DNA from: Glomus cerebriforme
Lineage: Eukaryota > Glomeromycota > Glomeromycetes > Glomerales > Glomeraceae
NCBI GenBank assembly: GCA_003550305.1
Contig: QKYT01000965.1
Location: forward strand, 18,211-36,309
DNA length: 18,099 nucleotides
Direction of reading: 5' to 3'
In this document: one piece after another, positions 9,194-16,322 of the stretch
How positions within the stretch are numbered: the first letter of the stretch is position 1
How the letters are laid out: each line of letters begins with the position of its first letter
Made by a program: the position numbers and the translations under genes
Notes under the pieces: generated by a model
Seen by the model: only the letters and a program-made list of their open reading frames with translations
Databases searched by the model: none
What the model was told of the DNA's origin: nothing

Positions 9194-9756
9194 GTCGTCA
9201 AATAGTCTGACTGTCATTCCTAACTTTATTTTTTTTGCCGGTCGAAACTATTGAATCTTTACCCATAATTACCGACAAAGAGATATTTTTTTTTCACTTT
9301 TTCAAAGTTTATAACTATTATAAATATCTTCGTAAATAAATTTTTATGTTTTATTTTTTTTTTTACTTTTCAATATATTTATTGTATTATTATTTTTTAA
9401 AAATCATTTTTCGCGTTTTTAAAACCATTGTATTATTTGTAGTAAAGAGTTTGTTTACAATGTATAAAATATAAAAAAAAATATAAATACATACCTTCAT
9501 TTTGCCCATTTCTAAGTTCAAGAAGCTGTTCCTAAAAAAATAAAGAAATATTAGCGATATTTCTAAAATAAAAAATAACAAAAATAAAATATAAAAAAAA
9601 ATAAAAAGAAATATCACCATTTCGCCCATTTCAAAGTCCAAAAGGCTGTCCCTAAAAAATAAAAGGAAAGGAAGTTTTTTTTTTAAAAAATAAAAAAAAT
9701 AAAAACGGGTTATTAATTTATAGTCACAGTAAAGACGGTCAGTCTGATCATTTGAC
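9194..9756. mobile_element. Candidate short inverted-repeat (MITE-like) element
   Basis: The left arm GTCAAATAGTCTGACTGTC (9197-9215) and the right arm GACGGTCAGTCTGATCATTTGAC (9734-9756) are inverted copies with a 4-base gap. Flanking bases also share GACCG-type similarity. The 560-bp interior is AT-rich, has no transposase frame, and contains the duplicated micro-exon-like units. No target-site duplication could be recognised, so the mobile status is tentative. Confidence 0.4.
9495..9660 (-). repeat. 120-bp tandem duplication carrying splice-bounded micro-exon-like units
   Basis: On the - strand, 9651-9618 (34 bp) and 9531-9495 (37 bp) are related and exactly 120 bp apart. Each is preceded by an A/T-rich stretch ending TTTTTTAG and followed by a GT (GTGATATT and GTATGTAT). 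The units read DSLLDFEMGEM and NSFLNLEMGKMK in the same frame. They could be duplicated mini-exons of a lineage repeat, or simply a repeated motif with chance splice-like borders. Confidence 0.5.
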
Positions 9757-9907
9757 ATTTCGGTCGTAACCTGTCACACTTCAGACGTGCGAAATTGTGG
9801 TCTTTGGAATTATACTACATTTATGCCCTATATTTTGTTTGAACTATAAGATATTCATAGTAAATTTAGCTAAAATTTACAATTTTTAGGGTCGATCGAT
9901 CAATAAA

Positions 9908-9927
9908 TTGTGTAACATTGTGTAACA
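9908..9927. repeat. Exact 10-bp tandem duplication upstream of the F-box gene
   Basis: TTGTGTAACA occurs twice in direct succession, 73-92 bases before the F-box ATG and just upstream of the TATA-like site. A regulatory role is possible but not shown. Confidence 0.6.
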
Positions 9928-9934
9928 AATCGGA

Positions 9935-9940
9935 TATAAA
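9935..9940 (+). promoter_or_regulatory. TATA-like element of the F-box gene
   Basis: TATAAA lies 60 bases before the ATG at 10000, followed by a pyrimidine-rich CCCCTTTTTTCCTC stretch (9972-9985) typical of fungal leaders. In AT-rich DNA a chance match is possible; position supports it. Confidence 0.4.
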
Positions 9941-9999
9941 TTTATCATATTCTGGCGGAAATTTCGGAAATCCCCTTTTTTCCTCTTTTCACTTATAAT

Positions 10000-11691
10000 A
10001 TGGCATGTTCAAAATTATTTTCGGGAGATTTACCCGAATTAACAAATAAAATAATACAATACTTTTGGAATGATTATAAAACATTATATTCATGTATTTT
10101 AGTTAACAGATTGTGGTGTCGTTTTGCGATTCCATTATTATGGGAAAATCCATTTTCAAAAAAATTTCCTAAAAATTGTGACTTTGTTGGAATTTTCTTA
10201 CATTTTTTAAATGATGAAGATAAAGCACAATTAAATGAATATGGAATTAAAAGTAATTTAATTCCAACAAATGCATTATTCAATTATCCTAAATTTATTA
10301 AATGTTTAAATGAATTTAAAATTAGTACCTCTATTAAAAATTGGGTTATGGCTATTTGTACTTCAACAACTCAAGAACAAAACCAACTTTCTATGCATTT
10401 TTCAAATTTCTCAAATCTTGAACAAATTACAAAATTTATTTATAAGTCATTACTTAAAATATTTATTGAAAATGAAGCAAATTTACATACTTTTGAATTT
10501 GTAATTTTTTCAGATAAAGATAATAATGATGCTTTCGAATTAATTTTACAAAATCCAAATTTTATTTGTAATATCAGAAATTTAGAACTTAATTTTTCTA
10601 GAGCAAATGACAGTGAATATTCCTTTTTAAATTTTTTATGTTCTAATTGTAATTCAATTTCGTCAATTTATTGTCAGTTCCCATCTACTGATAATACATT
10701 TATTAATAAATATTTATCACAAATAATTAATTCTCAACAAAATCTTAAAAAAATTTTATTGGATAATAATAGTATTAATTTATATCATTCATTATTATCA
10801 TTAAAATATTCTAATTGTTCAAATACTTTAAGCACAATTATATTTTACCATGTTGACTTTAAAAACACAATTAATTTAAAAGAAATATTTGAACAATTAA
10901 ATGTTTTAGATTCTATTCACATTCTTTATTGTAATTTAAATTCTCATGTTATTCAACAAATTATTAATATTACTAAACCATTTAAATTAAGGTCGTTATT
11001 TATGAGGGAAGAATCTTTTAAAATCGAAAATTTTGAAGAATTATTACAGAAATCTGGTGATTATTTAGAAAATTTTGGACATGCAATATATAGTAATAAA
11101 TTAAACAAACAAGAATCAATCGAATTAGTTATTGAATATTGTAAAAATATTAAATCTTTGGATTTTGTTGGATTCATTAGTCAAGATATTTATCCAGCAT
11201 TCAAATTAATTGAAAATATTCAACACAGTCTTAATTATCTTGTTATTGATATCCTTTATAATTGCTATAATCAAACTAATGCTATTATTGAACTTAGTTC
11301 AATTAGTTCAATTGTATTACTAAGTTTAGGACAAATTCTTCCTTTCAAATTAGAATATCTAAGATTGGGACTTATGTTTAATACAAATGAATTTGAAGTG
11401 TTTTTAAATAATTCTCAAAATACTTTTATTAAGAAATTATGTATACGTAATAGTTTAAAAAAACAAGGTGAAGGAGATATTTTACCCTGTATAAAGAAAT
11501 ATATTATGGAAAAGAAAAGAGTTGAATATTTAGCTATTAAAGAAATTTTTCTTTATAATATTCCTTATAAAAGTAATGAATTAATTTCTTTGAAAAATGA
11601 AGTAAAAGAATTTAAATTACATAATATCGAAGTTTTATATTATGATAATTTATATATTAATGCTTATGATTTTATAAAAGAGATTGATTAA
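10000..11691 (+). CDS. F-box protein, glomeromycotan expanded-family type
   Basis: Single-exon gene of 563 codons, intact from ATG to TAA. Residues about 6-50 form the F-box: LFSGDLPELTNKIIQYFWND, then YSCILVNRLWCRFAIPLLWE, with the conserved Leu-Pro near the start and the Cys-x-Leu-Val-Asn-Arg-x-Trp segment followed by PLLWENPF. The rest lacks a clean consensus but has recurring Leu/Ile/Asn segments spaced like degenerate leucine-rich repeats (for example IRNLELNFSRAND, LKKILLDNNSINL, LRSLFMREESF, LEYLRLGLMF). F-box proteins bind Skp1 in SCF ubiquitin ligases, and the C-terminal repeats select the substrate; substrate unknown here. Length fits the roughly 500-residue members I recall from Rhizophagus. 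There is no signal peptide or membrane segment. Intron absence and solitary position suggest family expansion. Frames at 10074-10283 (-) and 10310-10504 (+) are shadows. Confidence 0.93.
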   Translation: MACSKLFSGDLPELTNKIIQYFWNDYKTLYSCILVNRLWCRFAIPLLWENPFSKKFPKNCDFVGIFLHFLNDEDKAQLNEYGIKSNLIPTNALFNYPKFIKCLNEFKISTSIKNWVMAICTSTTQEQNQLSMHFSNFSNLEQITKFIYKSLLKIFIENEANLHTFEFVIFSDKDNNDAFELILQNPNFICNIRNLELNFSRANDSEYSFLNFLCSNCNSISSIYCQFPSTDNTFINKYLSQIINSQQNLKKILLDNNSINLYHSLLSLKYSNCSNTLSTIIFYHVDFKNTINLKEIFEQLNVLDSIHILYCNLNSHVIQQIINITKPFKLRSLFMREESFKIENFEELLQKSGDYLENFGHAIYSNKLNKQESIELVIEYCKNIKSLDFVGFISQDIYPAFKLIENIQHSLNYLVIDILYNCYNQTNAIIELSSISSIVLLSLGQILPFKLEYLRLGLMFNTNEFEVFLNNSQNTFIKKLCIRNSLKKQGEGDILPCIKKYIMEKKRVEYLAIKEIFLYNIPYKSNELISLKNEVKEFKLHNIEVLYYDNLYINAYDFIKEID

Positions 11692-12418
11692 AATTTATAT
11701 GCAATTTAGATACCTAGGTTATATATATATTATCTTTTATTTATATTTTTTTTTCTTATCTTTATAAATTTTATTCTTATATTTTAAAGTTATTACCTTG
11801 TTATTAAGTATTAGAAATAGGAAGTTTGCTAATAAATGAATTAATAAGGTTTGCTTTGAATAAATTAAATCTGCTAATCAATCTGACTATCTTATAAAAA
11901 ATACTATTCGCCAAATATTATATACTTTTTATTTTAACCAGCTTACATACAATTTACATTTATAATTTAAATAATTTAAATGTAAAATATATAAACTCAT
12001 TAACTTTGTTTAAATATTTATACAAATTTTATTTTATATGTTTTATGGAACATTATAATTCAACATTTTCATTTTAAAGTATACTATTTACATTGTCTAA
12101 ACATATACTAATAACAACAATACTAAATAATTTGTTAAATAATAATGGCCTTAATGAGTGCATTTACTTTCGTTGAATTGGATTGGAAATTGGAATATTA
12201 AAAACTAAACCAAAAGGTAAAGGAAAATAATTTAATAAAAAATTTATTTATACACACGATAGGAGTGCCATGGTAATAGGTAAGACAGAAAATTGTAAAG
12301 TAGGGTTGCTCAATTGAGTATAGTGAGTCATATATCCTTAAGACTTAACAATTAGTGAAAATAAACAATTGTGGCATGTCTGTTATTTTTCTAATTTCTA
12401 ACTATACTTGCGCTGCAA
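11692..12418. other. Intergenic, F-box 3' flank
   Basis: AT-rich DNA with T-rich stretches after the stop (11740-11775) that could serve 3'-end formation. A short ATG frame at 12145-12201 (18 residues) is too small to support. No repeats stand out. Confidence 0.5.
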
Positions 12419-12679
12419 TTACTTAAGTCTTTTTAGTCTTATACAGAAGAATGATCTCAACATTTTCTTCCTAATCTTCTTAGCAAAGTCCATGAAATTT
12501 GCTGCCAGTCCATCCTTCATGCCATAAATTCTGAGTTATTTTGAGAAAACCTGGCCATTGACCTCTCCATTTTCTAAAATTTTGATAGCCATCTTGCTAA
12601 GAACCCTTCAAAAATGAGATAAGTTCAACATATTATATTTTTTGACTTCATCTGTAAGCGTCTTTGTATATTGCTTAAG
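12419..12679 (-). pseudogene. Unidentified coding relic, 86 codons with two internal stops
   Basis: On the - strand one frame runs from 12679 to TAA at 12421-12419. It reads LKQYTKTLTDEVKKYNMLNL, TGA, RVLSKMAIKILENGEVNGQV, TAA, then LRIYGMKDGLAANFMDFAKK and a basic tail. The frame holds across both stops, so these look like point mutations rather than shifts. Composition (Lys-rich, helical, soluble) is clearly protein-like. No start codon or domain is recognised. Confidence 0.5.
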
Positions 12680-12909
12680 TTTAGATAAAAAAATATGTTA
12701 CGTTTTGAAGTGAGCTATAATATTCTATTTTGTGGAAAAAAAAAATACCAAGTGCTTATTTATATAAGAAACTCTACCACACATTTTTTATTAATAAATA
12801 CAAGAATAAATTTATACAAATTATAATGAGCAGAAAAAAGCTTTTATAAAATAAATACGAGAATATAATTGCTGTTTGTTATATTAAGATTAAAGTTAAT
12901 CATTTTCAA

Positions 12910-13426
12910 TAAAATTAAAAATTATTGCAACAGAAATGAAATGTAGATTAGTTTCATCATCCTCATTCATTATCATCTGCGCTCATATTATACAGTATTT
13001 TTCGTCATCACTTTCCTCATTTTCATTACTTTCATGTTTTCATCACTTTTCTCATTTTCATCACTTTCTTATTTTTGACACTTTCCTCATTTTTATCATT
13101 TATTTCTTCATTTATATCATTCATATCCATTTCACTTGAACCATAGTTCGAATGGCCATCTGAATCCAGATTATCATTTACTTCAAGTGAATAGGTAAAC
13201 CTATCAGGACCTTTTGCCGATTGCTGTTTTTGGTTTATTAATGTTTCACTATCATAGGTTAACCTGTAATCGTACATCCATGAAATGGAAAAAAACTGAA
13301 AGAATCTGATTCTTTCACGTTGCATGGTTTCTCTAGTTGTCTTCGAAATATAATCATACTACGGCGAGGTTTACTTTTTTCAGTTTCATATTTACATTGG
13401 TCGTGAATTTGACGATATGAATATTG
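12910..13426 (-). pseudogene. Frameshifted gene with acidic Asp/Glu/Asn repeat tail
   Basis: Two overlapping - strand frames look like pieces of one protein. 13426-13259 is open for 55 codons (QYSYRQIHDQCKYETEKSKP, then RRSMIIFRRQLEKPCNVKES). 13325-13032 is an ATG frame of 97 codons (RLTYDSETLINQKQQSAKGP, later DRFTYSLEVNDNLDSDGHSN, EMDMNDINEEINDKNEES). The switch falls near a seven-A run on the + strand (13289-13295). Downstream, 18-21-bp TCATCACTTTCCTCATTTT-type repeats (about 12960-13110) encode Ser-Asp-Glu-Asn-Glu units in shifting frames (SDENEKSDEN, SNENEESDDEKY) before a TGA. I do not recognise the family. An acidic low-complexity tail often mediates nuclear or chromatin interactions, but that is inference. 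Confidence 0.45.
12960..13110. repeat. Degenerate 18-21 bp tandem repeat (TCATCACTTTYCTCATTTT)
   Basis: At least six head-to-tail units with small length changes. On the - strand it encodes acidic Ser/Asp/Glu/Asn repeats. Length variation not divisible by three explains the frame changes in the surrounding relic. The + strand frame 12936-13139 is a Ser/Phe/Ile-rich shadow of it. Confidence 0.7.
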
Positions 13427-13659
13427 TTATTTTATATAATATAAGAAGTAAAGAAGTAGAACAAAGTTTTAGTTTATATGAAGTAAAGAATAAAAACAAA
13501 AAAGTTTACAAATAGAAACATGATTATTTCTGGATTTCGTAACTTTTTCCTCCAACATTTGATTTGATACAATACGATAAATATTTCAGAAATAGATTGG
13601 AACATACGTGGCTTTGAAAATTTTTTATTTTTATGAGGAACAGAGGTAACACAAAAATA

Positions 13660-13800
13660 ATCACAATTCGGGACTAGCCCGTAGTTATAATGTTGAAGCG
13701 GTTGTCTATTTTATATTCCACCCCAAGTCATGCCAAAAAATTCGCGGGACCGAAGGTCTCGGAAAACCGCCAATAAATTTTTTATTAATACACGCAAAAA
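13660..13800. other. GC-richer island with short hairpin
   Basis: The block around 13671-13790 has more G and C than its flanks and contains GACC-GAA-GGTC (13748-13758), a tight hairpin, within CGGGACCGAAGGTCTCGG. No tRNA-like A/B boxes or coding frame were seen. It could be the end of a repeat element. Confidence 0.35.
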
Positions 13801-13873
13801 TTAAATACAAATCGCAATATGATCTGAATACATAACGATTTTTTCTATACTAATGTGACACTATTATACATGA

Positions 13874-14477
13874 TTATTTTTTTGAGCGATAACCTTCTAT
13901 TCTAGCTTTTTTCTTTGAGGGAGAGTTGTATTCCGCACATACTCTATCTTTCAACAACCCACAATTATTTCCAAAACCTCTTTCATCACAGTACTACGCA
14001 GTAATTGATATACGTTAGAATTTTTATCCAAGGCCTTCTTGTTAAATTCGATTGTAACGAGGACTTCACTCGCATGAGAAATTTCACCTGGAGAATAAAG
14101 CAAGAAATGCCAATCTCTGGCAGATATCATAATGCCGTAAAGATAGTCAAAATCATCATCATTATTTCGTTTTCGTTCCCCCTTGTTTGGTTCATACGAA
14201 CTCTAAGTTGCTTGATAATTTAGGCGAAGCCTTCGAGAATGCTACGCTGGACCTTATCTTTTGTAACACAAAAAAGGTTTTTGTCCTCCTACCCGCCCAT
14301 TCACATAGTTCATGGTCGGTGAAAAATTAACACAAGAAAAAAATCTCAGCTCACAAAAACATTTTTTAGCATTGATATATTACTGTATATCCTGAGAATC
14401 TTGCCTTCTCATACCTTGATTGCATAATCGACTCGCCCGGAACTTTCATCACCAATCATATTCAGGCAGTAGGTTCA
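13874..14477 (-). pseudogene. Crinkler/PD-(D/E)XK-type nuclease-like gene relic, C-terminal half
   Basis: A first block (14477-14415) reads LNMIGDESSGRVDYAIK. The G-x-V-D-Y core with a downstream Lys fits the acidic strand of a nuclease fold. It ends at a GTATGA donor, and a 70-bp intron is possible (acceptor at 14345). The next part is badly decayed (LEGFA, stop, IIKQL near 14220). From about 14180 one frame reads RNNDDDFDYLYGIMISARDW, HFLLYSPGEISHASEVLVTI and EFNKKALDKNSNVYQLL, to TGA at 13953. A single missing base in a GGG run (about 13957) would join it to LLKDRVCAEYNSPSKKKARI and a stop at 13876-13874. The FDYLYGI...DWHFLLYSPG pattern is one I associate with crinkler-like and related expanded Rhizophagus families. 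The N-terminus is missing beyond 14477, where a palindrome begins. Product is presumably inactive. The + strand frame 14005-14223 is a shadow. Confidence 0.65.
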
Positions 14478-14516
14478 TAATATATACATAAATATATACT
14501 GTATATGAAACCTACT
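14468..14516. repeat. Inverted repeat AGTAGGTT(T)CATA with 24-bp AT loop
   Basis: The left arm AGTAGGTTCATA (14468-14479) pairs with the right arm TATGAAACCTACT (14504-14516) with a single-base bulge. It sits exactly where the nuclease-like relic loses coding continuity. Related sequence TATATTATGAAACCTAC occurs at about 15920-15936. Confidence 0.6.
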
Positions 14517-14559
14517 TGCATTAGTATTTTATACATAAAAAGAATTTTTTTTTTGGTAT

Positions 14560-14660
14560 AAATTGAAGGGGCGGAGTTATACATATTTATATTTTTTTGT
14601 ATAGACTGAGGGACTATTTTGTATAGACGCGGGAGTTATACATTTTTTCTTCTCAGGTAT
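14560..14660. repeat. Direct repeats around GGAGTTATACAT
   Basis: GGGCGGAGTTATACAT (about 14570) and CGCGGGAGTTATACAT (about 14628) share their last 12 or so bases. TTGTATAGAC occurs near 14598 and 14620. No coding frame is evident, so this is likely repeat-derived DNA. Confidence 0.5.
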
Positions 14661-14696
14661 AGATAACACGAAATTTTTTGATCGATCTACATAAAA

Positions 14697-14713
14697 CCAC
14701 GTTGGAAACGTGG
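14697..14713. repeat. Perfect hairpin CCACGT-TGGAA-ACGTGG
   Basis: A six-base stem with a 5-base loop, followed by GGAATTC motifs at 14712, near 14754 and near 14778 that recur with ~30-40 bp spacing. The - strand frame 14872-14687 (61 residues, Phe/Tyr/Arg-rich) crosses it. I read that as a chance frame through a repeat, though a small exon cannot be excluded. Confidence 0.5.
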
Positions 14714-15095
14714 AATTCTATACATATCATAAAATTTCATTGGAAATCTGTAGAATTCCTTAGCGAAATACTGTACGTGGAATTCATCTGCGGATTTACT
14801 GCGAAATTCAAGTAATGGTGCAGTATAACTATACAAAAATATATCAATATAAATATTAAATGTATAAAACAAAACTTTATTAATTGCTTTATTTTAACTC
14901 TATTGAACGATAATGGCAATTCCCATATAATTTTTTTATTCTTAATATAATAGTAATTTTAAAAAAAAATTAAATAGTGCAATAATTAGATTGCAAGATA
15001 TGATATATTAATATCATTACTAAGGTGTTCGGTTCGGCTTTTAGAGTAAGTAAAAAAACTAATTAAATTGTATAAAAAATATGATTAAAAATTTT

Positions 15096-15488
15096 TTAAA
15101 AACCCTCCGTGTGTGACGATAGATCCATTTCCACATATTCCGGCGCAGGGTATTCAGAATATATTGGTTCCGCTTAGATTTCCATGGATGGTTTAACATA
15201 GATTCCCTCTACGTCAAAAACATCCTGATGAGGTTTCATAATATAATCAGCGGGTACATTCATGATGGTTCGTTGAGAGGTATCCATACTTACATGTTTT
15301 CCTTGATCAAACCGAGATTCTCTGCCTGTTTTTCTTGGAGGAAGGATAACTGAGGCAGCCTATATGTTCTGTCTCCCGCCGCTTGTGTTTGACGAGCCTG
15401 CCTGTTGTCCTTCTTTGCCATTCGTTCTTATAATGATCTGTGACAATTGATTTTGGGGTTGCATGGCTGTCGGTGGGTTGATAGTCAT
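15096..15488 (-). pseudogene. Twice-interrupted open frame, unidentified product
   Basis: From ATG at 15488 a single - strand frame runs 131 codons to TAA at 15098, with only TAG at 15362 and TAA at 15176. It reads MTINPPTAMQPQNQLSQIII, stop, then TGRESRFDQGKHVSMDTSQR, TIMNVPADYIMKPHQDVFDV, stop, AEPIYSEYPAPEYVEMDL. Pro/Gln/Ser/Met-rich, hydrophilic, with no domain I know. The base composition is distinctly less AT-rich than the surroundings, suggesting either former selection or a transferred or repeat-borne segment. The frame is also open upstream to about 15770 through the CCTAG cluster. The first stop (ATATAG|GCTG) resembles a splice acceptor, so an intron is an alternative to nonsense mutation. 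Confidence 0.45.
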
Positions 15489-15545
15489 AATTGGCTCGAA
15501 GACTAATGTGTGTTTTCTTTGCTTGTCTCTAGTTATGTAAATCGT

Positions 15546-15767
15546 CCTAGCTTGTCCTAGTAAAAAAAAAATTAACCAGGACGAGTGTTGACTTTCAATA
15601 TGGAGGTTATCTGTGTCTTTTCCTTTCCTGTCTATCCGTCCTAGTTGCCCTAGTTGTCCTAGTAGAAAATTACAAAAAATTTCCCCGTATTTTTTAAAAA
15701 AAATATAAAAAAATAGAAAGTTACGATTTGCTAGGAAACTAGGACGGAACCTTGTGAACTAACCTAG
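15546..15767. repeat. Cluster of CCTAG/CTAGG motifs with inverted arms
   Basis: Eight CCTAG or CTAGG sites occur at 15546, 15556, 15640, 15649, 15658, 15731, 15739 and 15763. CCGTCCTAGTT (15636-15646) and AACTAGGACGG (15737-15747) are perfect 11-bp inverted arms around an AT-rich 90-bp centre. CTAG is palindromic. The cluster lies just upstream of the ATG of the interrupted - strand frame, so it could be a protein-binding array or part of a repeat. Confidence 0.55.
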
Positions 15768-15924
15768 TAGACAGCAGGAATATGGCTGTTATTCCTCCGC
15801 AGGAGAGGTTATCAATACTCTTCCTTCTATTGTATGTATCTCTGAACTCGTGAAGTCAACACCGAATTTCTACACAACTTTTAAGTTGTGATGAAAATCA
15901 GTTTTCGTTTCACAATTATATATT

Positions 15925-16113
15925 ATGAAACCTACTAAAAATATCATCTCGTTGGATATATTTAAATTTAATTTTTATTTCTTAAACAAAATTGGTACTA
16001 ACTTACACAACCTAATCCGAAGAAACAGTATATTACATCAGCAAGAGTTTGTCTCTCAAGCCGCATCAACAATCAACATTCAACTAAAATCACCTTCCTC
16101 TAAGATTAGGTAA
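15925..16113 (+). CDS. Small 62-residue open frame, doubtful
   Basis: An ATG-started frame beginning MKPTKNIISLDIFKFNFYFL. Its second half is polar (QEFVSQAASTINIQLKSPSS). A basic, hydrophobic N-terminus could suit organelle targeting, but no family is recognised and the ATG lies inside a dispersed TATGAAACCTAC motif. It is as likely to be chance. Confidence 0.2.
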   Translation: MKPTKNIISLDIFKFNFYFLNKIGTNLHNLIRRNSILHQQEFVSQAASTINIQLKSPSSKIR

Positions 16114-16322
16114 AGATACGATCTTAACATTTGTATATATAGTAAGCATCATGTATCATTATAACTTTTTAAAAAAAGAAAATATTTAAAAATATTTTTT
16201 TCAATTAAATTATAAAAAGACGATGTTTATTTGACATATCGCTAATCTGTACAAAAATTTTAATTTAATAATAAAATAATAATTTAATGAAATATCACAT
16301 GACGACCCAAAAACACTAAATT
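16114..16322. other. 3' flank of the EF-hand gene
   Basis: AT-rich with T-rich and A-rich runs. On the - strand the stop at 16323 is followed within 60 bases by ATTAAATTATTATTTTATTATTAAA-type sequence suitable for 3'-end formation, though no exact AATAAA is placed convincingly. Confidence 0.35.

Noticed and set aside
9390..9758. 122-codon - strand frame rich in Phe and Leu
   Set aside because: Mostly translated T-runs through AT spacers; only the two short duplicated units look informative.
12145..12201. 18-residue ATG frame (MALMSAFTFVELDWKLEY)
   Set aside because: Too short, with no flanking splice or regulatory support.
13671..13790. tRNA or SINE head in the GC-richer island
   Set aside because: No A-box/B-box pair and no cloverleaf could be drawn; only one small hairpin is present.
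14687..14919. Two overlapping - strand frames of about 60 codons
   Set aside because: They run through a hairpin and GGAATTC-rich repeats, and neither has homologous-looking structure.
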